Shown one piece after another: positions 1 to 6,740 of a stretch of 10,647 nucleotides of DNA. The stretch spans positions 1 to 10,647 of the forward strand of contig JABIQT010001102.1 in the NCBI GenBank assembly GCA_018667995.1. The letters run 5' to 3'. Made by a program: the position numbers and the translations under genes. Below the pieces are notes generated by a model that saw only the letters and a program-made list of their open reading frames with translations, searched no databases and was not told the origin of the DNA. Source of the stretch: Candidatus Latescibacterota bacterium (GTDB taxonomy: Bacteria > JAAXHH01 > JABIQT01). Numbering within the stretch: position 1 is the first letter of the stretch; every line of letters starts with the position of its first letter.

Positions 1-156
1 CCAGAATACCCTATGGATCGGCACCTGGACGCATGACTCTAAATCGTAAGAAAAAGCACGTTCTGCGACTTGATTGAGTGGTCCGGGAACGTTGCCGACG
101 ACCCTATTCCAAACCCAATAGTCGGGATTGAACAGAAAGCAATGCGCATTCCCGTT

Positions 157-184
157 AGCCCGCAAGGGGGTTTGCGAGCGGGCT
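157..184 (+). terminator. Stem-loop AGCCCGC/GCGGGCT, possible weak terminator
   Basis: A perfect 7-bp inverted repeat, AGCCCGC at 157-163 and GCGGGCT at 178-184, encloses a 14-nt loop and runs into only three T residues (184-186). A competing 5-bp hairpin, CGCAA (161-165) with TTGCG (172-176), uses part of the same bases. It could end transcription of a gene to the left or be part of a structured leader. The short T-run makes it a weak terminator at best. Confidence 0.3.
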
Positions 185-195
185 TTCAGATATTA

Positions 196-210
196 CTCGT
201 CAAAGACGAG
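196..210 (+). repeat. Perfect short hairpin CTCGTC-AAA-GACGAG
   Basis: A perfect 6-bp stem with a 3-nt AAA loop, not followed by a T-run. It lies between the 157-184 stem-loop and the 231-250 stem-loop in the leader of the mutarotase gene. It may be an RNA hairpin or a dyad operator. Its role is unknown. Confidence 0.3.
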
Positions 211-230
211 GTTCCTCATTGTAGAAGATT

Positions 231-250
231 CCCCTCAGCTTGCTGCGGGG
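231..250 (+). repeat. Hairpin CCCC-T-CAG-CTTG-CTG-C-GGGG
   Basis: Outer CCCC/GGGG and inner CAG/CTG stems are separated by a single T/C mismatch and closed by a CTTG tetraloop. It ends 31 nt before the GGAGG ribosome binding site of the mutarotase gene. No T-run follows, so a rho-independent terminator is unlikely. It may be part of a structured 5' leader. Confidence 0.3.
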
Positions 251-290
251 AGGATTCAATCTTGATCATTACGCTGCCTCTGGAGGCCGA

Positions 291-722
291 ATGCTTATCG
301 GAATATCGCCTTTGATGAGTCCGGAATTACTCTCGATCCTGTACAGAATGGGGCATGGTGACGAAATCGTGCTCGCTGATGCGCATTTCCCGGGCGAATC
401 GGTTAACCAGAATGTGATTCGCGCGGATGGATTGGGAGTGCCTGATCTGCTCGATGCGGTGCTGCCCTTGTTTGCCCTCGATGCCTATGCGGATAGCCCC
501 GTGTATATGATGGATGCCACGCCTGGCGATACGCTGGACCCCGCCGTTGAATCTGCCTACAGGGACGTTTTGGACCGGCACTGGCCAGAGACGCCACCGA
601 TCGCCAAGGTAGAACGATTCGCCTTTTATGACCAGGCACGAGCTGCATTTGCCGTTGTGATGACCGGCGAAACCGCGAAATACGGTAATGTGATTCTCAA
701 AAAGGGCGTCACCCCAGCATAG
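291..722 (+). CDS. FucU/RbsD-family sugar mutarotase (L-fucose mutarotase-like)
   Basis: A 143-residue protein of the RbsD/FucU family, cytoplasmic enzymes that interconvert alpha and beta anomers of sugars such as L-fucose or ribose so that the next enzyme gets the right form. The start at 291 puts GGAGG (282-286) just upstream and gives the usual FucU N-terminus ([14 protein letters not shown]). The frame stays open further upstream, but that part matches nothing in the family. The family signature [16 protein letters not shown] spans residues 20-35, with H22 the expected catalytic histidine. The C-terminal motif TGETAKYGN (125-133) followed by KKGV (137-140) is also FucU-like, and the length is close to the usual 140. 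It opens a run of four plus-strand genes and lies 35 nt before an oxidoreductase. The sugar cannot be read from sequence. I found no fucose isomerase or kinase here, so 'fucose' should be taken as family naming only. Confidence 0.9.
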   Translation: MLIGISPLMSPELLSILYRMGHGDEIVLADAHFPGESVNQNVIRADGLGVPDLLDAVLPLFALDAYADSPVYMMDATPGDTLDPAVESAYRDVLDRHWPETPPIAKVERFAFYDQARAAFAVVMTGETAKYGNVILKKGVTPA

Positions 723-757
723 ATCCATTGCAGTAGTACCACAATTACGGAGGAAAG

Positions 758-1924
758 ATGAGAATACTTATTCTTGGAGGGGGCCTAATGGGCCCTGCCG
801 CCGCATATAACGCCATGATCGATCCGGATGTGCTCGGAGTGACGGTATGTGATTTGAGCGGCGAGCAACTGGATAGCTGCAGAGAACGACTGTCCGGAAA
901 ACCTGGCGCAAATAAGGTTTCGTATAGGGCGCTAGATTTGAATGACCGTGCCGCCGCAGTCAGTGTCATGTCCGATCACGATGCTATTGTCGCGGCCCTC
1001 CCCCGTGCTGCCAGTTTGTTGGCGGTACCGGAGGCGCTCGAAGCTGGCACTCCTCTGGTGGATCTGACGCGTATTCCAGATGATACGCTCGCACAGATGA
1101 AGGAAGAGAGCGTGGATTCGGAAGGTTTTATAGTATTGGGTTGCGGGCTTGAGCCGGGCCTTACGGAGATTGTGGCCCGATATCTGGCCGAAACCATGGA
1201 CCACGCGGATGAGCTGCATATCAAGTGCGGCGGCATTCCGAAGCACCCCGCTCCGCCTCTATCCTACAAAATCGTATTCGGCGGTCGACACCTTCCTTTG
1301 CGCGATACAGATTCCCATGTCGTCTCGGACGGAATTCTGACCACCGTTCCCCGCTATTCCGGTGTAGAATCCGTAACCTTCGAAGGCGTGGGTGAGTGCC
1401 AGGCATGGCACGAAGGTTTCATGCCGTGGTTGCTGGAACTCGATGCGCTCAAGGATATCAGTCAGGGCACGCAGAAGACTGTACGGTGGCCCGGTTACGC
1501 CGAAAAGGTAACGGCTCTGAAGGAAATGGGGATGTTGAGCATGGAGCCGATTGAGGTGGACGGCGTGACCGTGATCCCGAAGCATGTGCTCGATGCCGTG
1601 AATTATGAGTACGTGAAAATGCAACCCGAGGATCGTGACATAACGACCTTTCGTGTGGAAGTCTCCGGCGTTCGTGATGGCGAGACGGTACATACAAGGG
1701 CGGATATGGTAGATCATTTCGACGAAACGCTTGGATTTACGTCCATGGCGCGAACGACTGCTTTCACCGCCGCCATAGTGGCGAGGATGATTGCCAGAGG
1801 CGATCTGAAGCATCCCGGTACGCCATTTATCACACCCGAACAGGTCATCTCAGGGCCACTCTTCGACCGCTTGATTTCAGACCTTGGCTCATCCGATATC
1901 AGTTTCCAGATCACGGGCGTTTAA
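758..1924 (+). CDS. Saccharopine dehydrogenase-like NAD(P)-dependent oxidoreductase
   Basis: A 388-residue protein of the saccharopine dehydrogenase/lysine 6-dehydrogenase type. It opens with a Rossmann nucleotide-binding motif, GGGLMG at residues 7-12, and strand 2 ends in VTVCD, whose acidic residue would suit NAD(H). A glycine- and proline-containing stretch GCGLEPGL (128-135) matches the junction seen in lysine 6-dehydrogenase-like proteins, where the catalytic and dimerisation domain begins. The length fits the short, single-enzyme members of the family. The start is well supported by GGAGGA at 749-754. It lies 35 nt after the mutarotase gene and 12 nt before the phosphoesterase gene, so co-transcription is likely. 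The true substrate is uncertain: members of this fold act on amino acids, carboxynorspermidine and other imine- or carbonyl-forming substrates. Next to a sugar mutarotase, a role in sugar-derivative catabolism is possible but unproven. Confidence 0.85.
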   Translation: MRILILGGGLMGPAAAYNAMIDPDVLGVTVCDLSGEQLDSCRERLSGKPGANKVSYRALDLNDRAAAVSVMSDHDAIVAALPRAASLLAVPEALEAGTPLVDLTRIPDDTLAQMKEESVDSEGFIVLGCGLEPGLTEIVARYLAETMDHADELHIKCGGIPKHPAPPLSYKIVFGGRHLPLRDTDSHVVSDGILTTVPRYSGVESVTFEGVGECQAWHEGFMPWLLELDALKDISQGTQKTVRWPGYAEKVTALKEMGMLSMEPIEVDGVTVIPKHVLDAVNYEYVKMQPEDRDITTFRVEVSGVRDGETVHTRADMVDHFDETLGFTSMARTTAFTAAIVARMIARGDLKHPGTPFITPEQVISGPLFDRLISDLGSSDISFQITGV

Positions 1925-1936
1925 ACGGGAAGATAT

Positions 1937-2854
1937 ATGTCCGCTCGCTTCGTATTTGTCACCGACAGCCACCACTACCCCGATGCGCCAAGAGATTTCG
2001 CGGCGCCCAAAATGTTGACGAAGAGTCAGGAAATTCTGGATGCTATGGTACCGGCTATTAACGCGGCCTCTCCAGATTTCGTGGTTCACGGTGGTGATCT
2101 GCTATGCGGCGGCGGGTCTTTCGAATTGACCCTGGAAAAGTACGTCAGAGCAATAGATGAGGTAGGCGATGCGCTTGACGGGCTCAGAGCGCCGACCTAT
2201 ATCGTACCAGGAAATCACGACTGTGAGTCCGGTACCGGTTCATTTGCACGTTTCGCCGCGCGATTCGACATTCCGGATACCTTGGACGTATTCGATGTGG
2301 GGCCCCGGCTACGCCTGGCCACTGTAAATATATACCAGTGTGATCCTTTAACGGAGGGGCAGGGCATCTGGACTGAGGAGTTGGATCGGAAGCTGCGTGC
2401 AGCTGCCACAGACGCCTCCAACGATGACTGTGCGCTTGTGCTTGCGTTGCATAGCTGGATTCTTCCTCTGGCGGGAGAGGAAGGCTCGTCGACTGTGATC
2501 ACGCACGCCGAAAGACTACGGGAGACCGTTGCTACGCATCCGGCAATCGTAATTGTATTGACGGGACACCGTCATCGGAACAGGGTTGCCCTTCTGCATG
2601 GCTGTCTTCTGCTTGATACGGCGTGCATTATTGGATATCCCATGGGATTTCGAGATATCACGCTTCATGAGGACGGTACCATTCATATCGCATTTATCGT
2701 TCTCGGTCTTCCAGAGCTAATTCAGGCATCCTACGACCGATCATCCAAGGCAGAGAACGAACGCTGGGCCGGGGAACCGGGTGACAGGAATGCCGAGATC
2801 CATTCTCTGCGCCTTCAAAATCTATGGGATCGCGGCACAGCCACGAACGGCTGA
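1937..2854 (+). CDS. Calcineurin-like metallophosphoesterase
   Basis: A 305-residue protein with the full set of metal-binding motifs of the calcineurin-like phosphoesterase superfamily: D10-x-H12, GGD ending at D54, GNHD at 92-95, H172 in a LHSW context, and GHRH at 210-213 (H211 and H213). These bind a di-metal centre that hydrolyses phosphomonoesters or phosphodiesters. The layout is closest to class III cyclic-nucleotide phosphodiesterase (CpdA/Icc-like) proteins, but paralogues act on many substrates. There is no signal peptide or membrane segment, so it should be cytoplasmic. GGGAAG at 1927-1932 serves as ribosome binding site, and the gene starts 12 nt after the oxidoreductase stop. 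The sulfatase gene follows after 58 nt. Its position suggests that it removes phosphate from a sugar or pathway intermediate, but this is guilt by association. Confidence 0.88.
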   Translation: MSARFVFVTDSHHYPDAPRDFAAPKMLTKSQEILDAMVPAINAASPDFVVHGGDLLCGGGSFELTLEKYVRAIDEVGDALDGLRAPTYIVPGNHDCESGTGSFARFAARFDIPDTLDVFDVGPRLRLATVNIYQCDPLTEGQGIWTEELDRKLRAAATDASNDDCALVLALHSWILPLAGEEGSSTVITHAERLRETVATHPAIVIVLTGHRHRNRVALLHGCLLLDTACIIGYPMGFRDITLHEDGTIHIAFIVLGLPELIQASYDRSSKAENERWAGEPGDRNAEIHSLRLQNLWDRGTATNG

Positions 2855-2912
2855 CCAAATCTCGGTGTTCTCAAAGACAGATAATCTCGGCCCCACCTAA
2901 CAGGCAATATCT

Positions 2913-4352
2913 GTGAACATTATCTACGTAAATCCGGATGAAATGCGTGCCGATGTATTAGGCTGTTACGGACATCCCTTAGTGCAGACGCCTAACTTCG
3001 ACAGGTTGGCGGCTGAGGGTACCCGCTTTCAGCAGTGTCATGTCCAGCACACGGTATGTACACCCTCCCGGTGCAGTTTCATGACAGGCTGGTATCCCCA
3101 TACCAGGGGACATCGTACCCTCTGGCATCCACTTCAGCCAGATGAACCCAATACCATGCGTTACATGAAGTCGGTCGGCTACGATGTGCACTGGATCGGA
3201 AAAAACGACTGCCTGTCCCCCGGATCATTTGCCTCTTCGGTTTCCCGGGTCCACCGTGTTTCGGGTGGCGGAAACTCTCGAAACGCCTTTGCGGAAGGCG
3301 AGCCCGGTTTCTTCAGTTTCTTGAATGAGGCACTGGATTCGCCGCCCCGTGATGCGGCCTGCTTTGAGCGTGCCATTGAGGTTGTGCGCAAGAGAAAGAC
3401 CTCGGATCCGCCTTTCTTTCTTTTTCTCGCGACGAGCTTCCCCCATCCGATCTACCATGCGCCTCAACCCTGGCACGATATGTACGATCCTGCGGATATC
3501 CCTCCGCTGCGCCCTGCCGATCTCGAGGGAAAACCAGCGTTTCATCGCCTCATCAGGGCGTATCGTGAGCTGGGACCACTGGACGATATGGTACTCAGAA
3601 GAATCATGGCCGTATACCTGGGTATGGTTTCGTATGTGGACCATCTCCTTGGCAAACTGCTCGATGCCCTGGACGAATCCGGACTGGCGGATGAAACGGC
3701 GGTGGTCGCCTTTTCGGATCACGGAGACTGGGCCGGTGACTATGGTCTTGTAGAAAAGTGGCCGAGCGCCCTTGACGACTGTCTTACACGGGTGCCCCTG
3801 TTGATCCGGGCTCCAGGATATGCGAGAGGTCATGTTGTGGAGGAACCGGTCGCATGCATGGACATCATGCCCACAACGCTGCAGCTTGCCGGTATTGAAT
3901 GCGGGCATACGCATGCAGCGAGGTCGCTCATCCCCCAATTAGAAGGAGAATGCGGTGACTCCCAGAGGGCTGTGTTCGCTGAGGGCGGATACGACCTTCA
4001 CGAGCCTCATTGCTTTGAGGGACGGCCGGAGGACGGCGTGTGCGGAAATCCAAAATCGATTTACTTTCCCAAGGGAAAACAGCAGCAAGAACATCCAGAG
4101 AGCGTCTGCCGTTCGACGATGATCCGAACGATCGATCACAAACTGATCAGGCGCACCAACGGAGAGCATGAACTCTACCATATGGCGCATGATCCGTTGG
4201 AGCTTTGTAACGTCTACGGCGCTTCTGAATATGAGCAGACCAGGAGAGATCTGGAACAACGGATGCTTGACTGGTACATGGAGACGAGCGACGTGACGCC
4301 CTGGACGCCAGATCCTCGAGGTTTTCCCAGATCATGGCATACACTTAGGTAG
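2913..4352 (+). CDS. Type I (formylglycine) sulfatase, cytoplasmic form
   Basis: A 479-residue arylsulfatase-superfamily enzyme that hydrolyses sulfate esters. The N-terminus (MNIIYVNPDEMRAD) carries the first metal-binding acid, D9. The signature CTPSRCSFMTG begins at C49, the cysteine converted to formylglycine by a maturase (FGE or anSME) encoded elsewhere. DHG at 269-271 gives the C-terminal metal ligands, followed by an EKW stretch and RVPLLIRAPG as in the family. The GTG start at 2913 is chosen because the first beta-strand begins immediately after it; the next ATG, at 2943, would remove the strand and D9. The ribosome binding site is weak. No signal peptide is visible, unlike many secreted glycan sulfatases, which points to an imported small sulfated substrate. 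The second family signature, usually GKWH, reads GKND here. It is the last of four same-strand genes. Confidence 0.94.
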   Translation: MNIIYVNPDEMRADVLGCYGHPLVQTPNFDRLAAEGTRFQQCHVQHTVCTPSRCSFMTGWYPHTRGHRTLWHPLQPDEPNTMRYMKSVGYDVHWIGKNDCLSPGSFASSVSRVHRVSGGGNSRNAFAEGEPGFFSFLNEALDSPPRDAACFERAIEVVRKRKTSDPPFFLFLATSFPHPIYHAPQPWHDMYDPADIPPLRPADLEGKPAFHRLIRAYRELGPLDDMVLRRIMAVYLGMVSYVDHLLGKLLDALDESGLADETAVVAFSDHGDWAGDYGLVEKWPSALDDCLTRVPLLIRAPGYARGHVVEEPVACMDIMPTTLQLAGIECGHTHAARSLIPQLEGECGDSQRAVFAEGGYDLHEPHCFEGRPEDGVCGNPKSIYFPKGKQQQEHPESVCRSTMIRTIDHKLIRRTNGEHELYHMAHDPLELCNVYGASEYEQTRRDLEQRMLDWYMETSDVTPWTPDPRGFPRSWHTLR

Positions 4353-4382
4353 TACGCTATATTATTGCGCCAGAGGTACTTA

Positions 4383-4397
4383 AAGGAGGTCAAAATG
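4383..4397 (+). promoter_or_regulatory. Strong ribosome binding site that fixes the ppk2 start
   Basis: AAGGAGGT at 4383-4390 lies 4 nt before the ATG at 4395 and is near-perfectly complementary to the 16S rRNA 3' end. The frame is also open from 4365, but that start would place this site inside the coding region, so 4395 is preferred. It is the strongest such site in the window and suggests high translation. Confidence 0.8.
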
Positions 4398-5270
4398 GCT
4401 AAGTCGAAGAAAGACCGAGAGGCAAAACTCAAGTCGACTAAATCCAAACAGCCGGACGCTGCCAAGGGTAAGAAGAAAGGAGATCTCTACCCCCAAAGAC
4501 TCGACCGTGAGTTCTATGAGGGCGAGCTGGCGAATCTCCAGATAGAGTTGTTCAAATTACAGGAGTGGATCGTCAATGACGGCAGGAGAGTCATCGTGCT
4601 CTTTGAAGGACGGGATGCTGCGGGTAAGGGTGGGGTCATTACAAGAATAACTGAGAATCTCAATCCTCGCGTATGCCGCGTAATTGCTCTGCCCAAGCCA
4701 ACCGAACGTGAGAGAACGCAGTGGTATTTTCAGAGATATATATCGCACTTTCCCGCGGCGGGAGAGATCGTGTTATTCGATCGCAGCTGGTATAACAGAG
4801 CCGGTGTCGAACGCGTCATGGGATTCTGTACGGACGAAGAGTACCAGGAATTTCTGCGGTCCTGCCCGGAGTTCGAGAGGATGCTCGTCCGCTCGGGGAT
4901 CATCTTGCTGAAGTACTGGTTTTCCGTCGATGCCCCGGAGCAGGAGAAGCGCTTCAACGATCGATTGAAGAGTTCGATCAAGAGCTGGAAATTCAGCCCC
5001 ATGGATTTGGAATCGTACATCAGATGGGATGGCTACTCTAAAGCCAAGGACGAAATGATGGCCTATACGGATATAAAACAGGCGCCCTGGTATGTCGTCA
5101 ATTCTCACGATAAGCGGCGTTCCCGATTGAACTGTATCGACCATCTCCTCAGTAGGTTCCCATATAAATATGATGAGCCAGACACAATCAGCTTGCCCGC
5201 CAGGGATGTCGATGTGGGTTATGTGCGCCCGCCGCTGGAGGACCAGAATTTCATCCCCGAGAAGTATTGA
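4395..5270 (+). CDS. ppk2: Polyphosphate kinase 2 (PPK2 family)
   Basis: A 291-residue single-domain PPK2, which transfers phosphate between inorganic polyphosphate and nucleoside di- or triphosphates (or monophosphates in other classes). The first 30 residues are a lysine-rich, probably disordered tail, followed by LYPQRLDREFYEGELANLQ. Walker A is EGRDAAGKGG (71-80, K78), Walker B/lid start is FDRSWYNRAG (128-137), and the lid region has KRFNDRL (185-191) and SWKFSPMDLESYIRWDGYS (197-215). One-domain architecture and these motifs fit the class I enzymes that act mainly on NDP/NTP. The class call is inference and would need a tree. The gene starts 42 nt after the sulfatase and converges on a dehydratase gene 70 nt downstream. 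Its own strong ribosome binding site and housekeeping role suggest that it may not belong functionally to the sugar genes. Confidence 0.95.
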   Translation: MAKSKKDREAKLKSTKSKQPDAAKGKKKGDLYPQRLDREFYEGELANLQIELFKLQEWIVNDGRRVIVLFEGRDAAGKGGVITRITENLNPRVCRVIALPKPTERERTQWYFQRYISHFPAAGEIVLFDRSWYNRAGVERVMGFCTDEEYQEFLRSCPEFERMLVRSGIILLKYWFSVDAPEQEKRFNDRLKSSIKSWKFSPMDLESYIRWDGYSKAKDEMMAYTDIKQAPWYVVNSHDKRRSRLNCIDHLLSRFPYKYDEPDTISLPARDVDVGYVRPPLEDQNFIPEKY

Positions 5271-5290
5271 CTCAGCGCGCGGGTACCAGG

Positions 5291-5332
5291 CTGTCCACTG
5301 CCTTCTCCAGGCATAGTTCTACATCGGGACAG
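5291..5332. terminator. Nested inverted repeats between convergent genes, possible bidirectional terminator
   Basis: CTGTCC (5291-5296) pairs with GGACAG (5327-5332), and inside lies a perfect 5-bp hairpin TGCCT-TCTCC-AGGCA (5299-5313). The element sits in the 70-nt gap between the 3' ends of ppk2 and the dehydratase gene, where a terminator is expected. No T-run follows on either strand, so intrinsic termination is doubtful. Confidence 0.3.
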
Positions 5333-5340
5333 GCCATCAG

Positions 5341-6483
5341 CTATATATATCCCGTTCCGCCATCGGGACGTACAGGGCAGGTCCGCTGCCAGTGCATGTA
5401 TGCGTTGTCAGTGACAGCGTCCTCATTGATTTCAATTCCCAGGCCGGGGCGGTCACGAAGCGTCAGATAGCCGTCCTCGGGCAGGTACGGATCGTCGACC
5501 CAGCCCTCCCACTCCGTGCCCAGAGGATTCACGTACTCAAGAATTTTGAAGTTGGTAGTCGCGGCCGCAAAGTGAACATTCACCGCCGTGGCCAATGGCC
5601 CCATGGGGTTATGGGGTGCTATTGTGATGTAGTGAGCCTCAGCAATGGCAGCGATCTTCCGCATCTCCAGCAAACCACCGCAGACACAGATGTCCGGCTG
5701 TATGATATCGGCACCCTGAGCGGTCATCAGGTTCAGAAATTCAAATTTTGAATAGAGGCTCTCACCGGTGGCGAGAGGTACGTTCATCTGTTCCCGCAGC
5801 CGTGCCCATTGGGGTATGTGCTCGGGTCTCATGGGCTCCTCGTAGAAATAGGGATCCAGGGGAGCAAGAGCATTTGACAGTTGAAGCGCCCGAATGGGTT
5901 CGAAGATCTTGGCGTGTGGATCGAAAGCGAATTCCCAGTTTTCTGGCGTGCCTGCCCGTATCTTTTCGAAATTGTCCGCGGCTGCTTTGCATACGCGGCC
6001 CCACCGCTCCGACTCCGGGTTTAGCCAATAGGGACTCAGCTTGAATGCCGTGAAACCCCAATCATCGTGCATCTGATGGGCCCGGTCACTCACGGCTACG
6101 CCGTCCGATCCGCCGATTCCGTGATACACCCGAATTCTGTCTCGAACAGCGCCGCCAAGGAGCATGTAGACCGGTAAATTCGCTGCTTTGCCACTTATGT
6201 CCCACAGGGCATGATCGATGGCCGATATGGCCGACAGCCCCACGCCACCTGGTGGAAAGCGGAACTGCTGAAACAGTTTGAGCATCAGATATTCGATGCG
6301 CCTGGGGTCTTCCCCTTTTATCATTTCGAAGATGTAATCAACTATAGGCTCGACGGATTTGTCGGGTCCTATGGAATAGGCCTCACCCCAACCGTAGAGT
6401 CCTTCATCAGTCTCAACCTTCACGAGTGCTCGGGAGCGATTGGCAAACGTACCTAGAAAGGTCTTCATCGCTGTGATCTTCAT
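5341..6483 (-). CDS. Enolase-superfamily sugar-acid dehydratase (galactonate dehydratase-like)
   Basis: A 380-residue member of the mandelate racemase/muconate lactonizing enzyme group, which removes water from sugar acids via an Mg-stabilised enediolate to give 2-keto-3-deoxy products. The N-terminal capping domain spans about residues 1-120; the barrel follows. Visible ligands are D188 in FDPHAK, E215 in YEEP and E241 in TGES. H190 (two residues after D188) and H291 in APHNPMGPLATA are the D-x-H plus PHNP arrangement of galactonate/mannonate-type dehydratases. The second lysine of a KxK motif is absent (FKLS, K148 then S150), which argues against mandelate racemase, glucarate or L-fuconate dehydratase. 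The ATG at 6483 is followed at once by the family's MKI start. It is cytoplasmic, alone on its strand, converges on ppk2 and diverges from a VanZ-like gene. The exact sugar acid is unknown. Confidence 0.92.
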   Translation of the reverse strand: MKITAMKTFLGTFANRSRALVKVETDEGLYGWGEAYSIGPDKSVEPIVDYIFEMIKGEDPRRIEYLMLKLFQQFRFPPGGVGLSAISAIDHALWDISGKAANLPVYMLLGGAVRDRIRVYHGIGGSDGVAVSDRAHQMHDDWGFTAFKLSPYWLNPESERWGRVCKAAADNFEKIRAGTPENWEFAFDPHAKIFEPIRALQLSNALAPLDPYFYEEPMRPEHIPQWARLREQMNVPLATGESLYSKFEFLNLMTAQGADIIQPDICVCGGLLEMRKIAAIAEAHYITIAPHNPMGPLATAVNVHFAAATTNFKILEYVNPLGTEWEGWVDDPYLPEDGYLTLRDRPGLGIEINEDAVTDNAYMHWQRTCPVRPDGGTGYI

Positions 6484-6740
6484 TCCTGCCGCCTTTTTGA
6501 GATAGCATGAATCGAGGTGAAATATCTCGCATACAATAGTTTATGGGACACCGTATCAGGTGGTCAGGGAGACACAAATCAGGGCTCGCCTGTTTGATGT
6601 AAGAAATGGGTGTCCGATAGATCGTGAAAATAGATCTCTATGGCAGACGTGTCAAGGAACTGGCACTCCGAGCGACCAGGTGCTCCCGCCCAGTGGTGTT
6701 GGCAACCGATTAGGTCCGCAGAATTGACAACCGGACTATA
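6484..6740. promoter_or_regulatory. Divergent intergenic region between the dehydratase and VanZ-like genes
   Basis: About 257 nt with no supported gene. It should hold the promoters for the minus-strand dehydratase and the plus-strand membrane protein. Two dyads stand out: GAGATA (6499-6504) with TATCTC (6523-6528), 16 nt upstream of the dehydratase start and so able to act as an operator or leader hairpin, and GGACACC (6546-6552) with GGTGTCC (6609-6615), 56 nt apart. I found no -35/-10 pair with acceptable spacing on either strand. Confidence 0.35.

Larger units (their letters stand above)
1..290. other. Leader region upstream of the mutarotase gene, possible end of an upstream gene
   Basis: I see no convincing complete gene here. 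One plus-strand frame is open from base 2 to a TAA at 47-49 and would give a C-terminus reading QNTLWIGTWTHDSKS. Another is open from base 3 to a TGA at 75-77. Either could be the tail of a gene lying to the left, but 15 to 24 codons are too few to decide. The rest holds three inverted repeats, listed separately, before the GGAGG ribosome binding site at 282-286. No confident sigma-70 promoter was found. Confidence 0.4.

Noticed and set aside
70-315. Open frame of 81 codons overlapping the mutarotase start
   Set aside because: No ribosome binding site or family resemblance, and it overlaps the well-supported start at 291.
1259-1813. Minus-strand open frame of 184 codons
   Set aside because: It is antisense to the oxidoreductase gene, whose protein is clearly conserved; histidine- and arginine-rich composition is typical of an antisense shadow.
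2858-2890. Direct repeat AATCTCGG (2858-2865 and 2883-2890) before the sulfatase
   Set aside because: Eight bases repeated once in 33 nt, not a dyad and not linked to any recognised signal; this may be chance.
3225-3938. Minus-strand open frame of 237 codons
   Set aside because: It lies wholly inside the sulfatase gene, opposite its conserved motifs, and its product is an arginine- and methionine-rich sequence with no recognisable domain.
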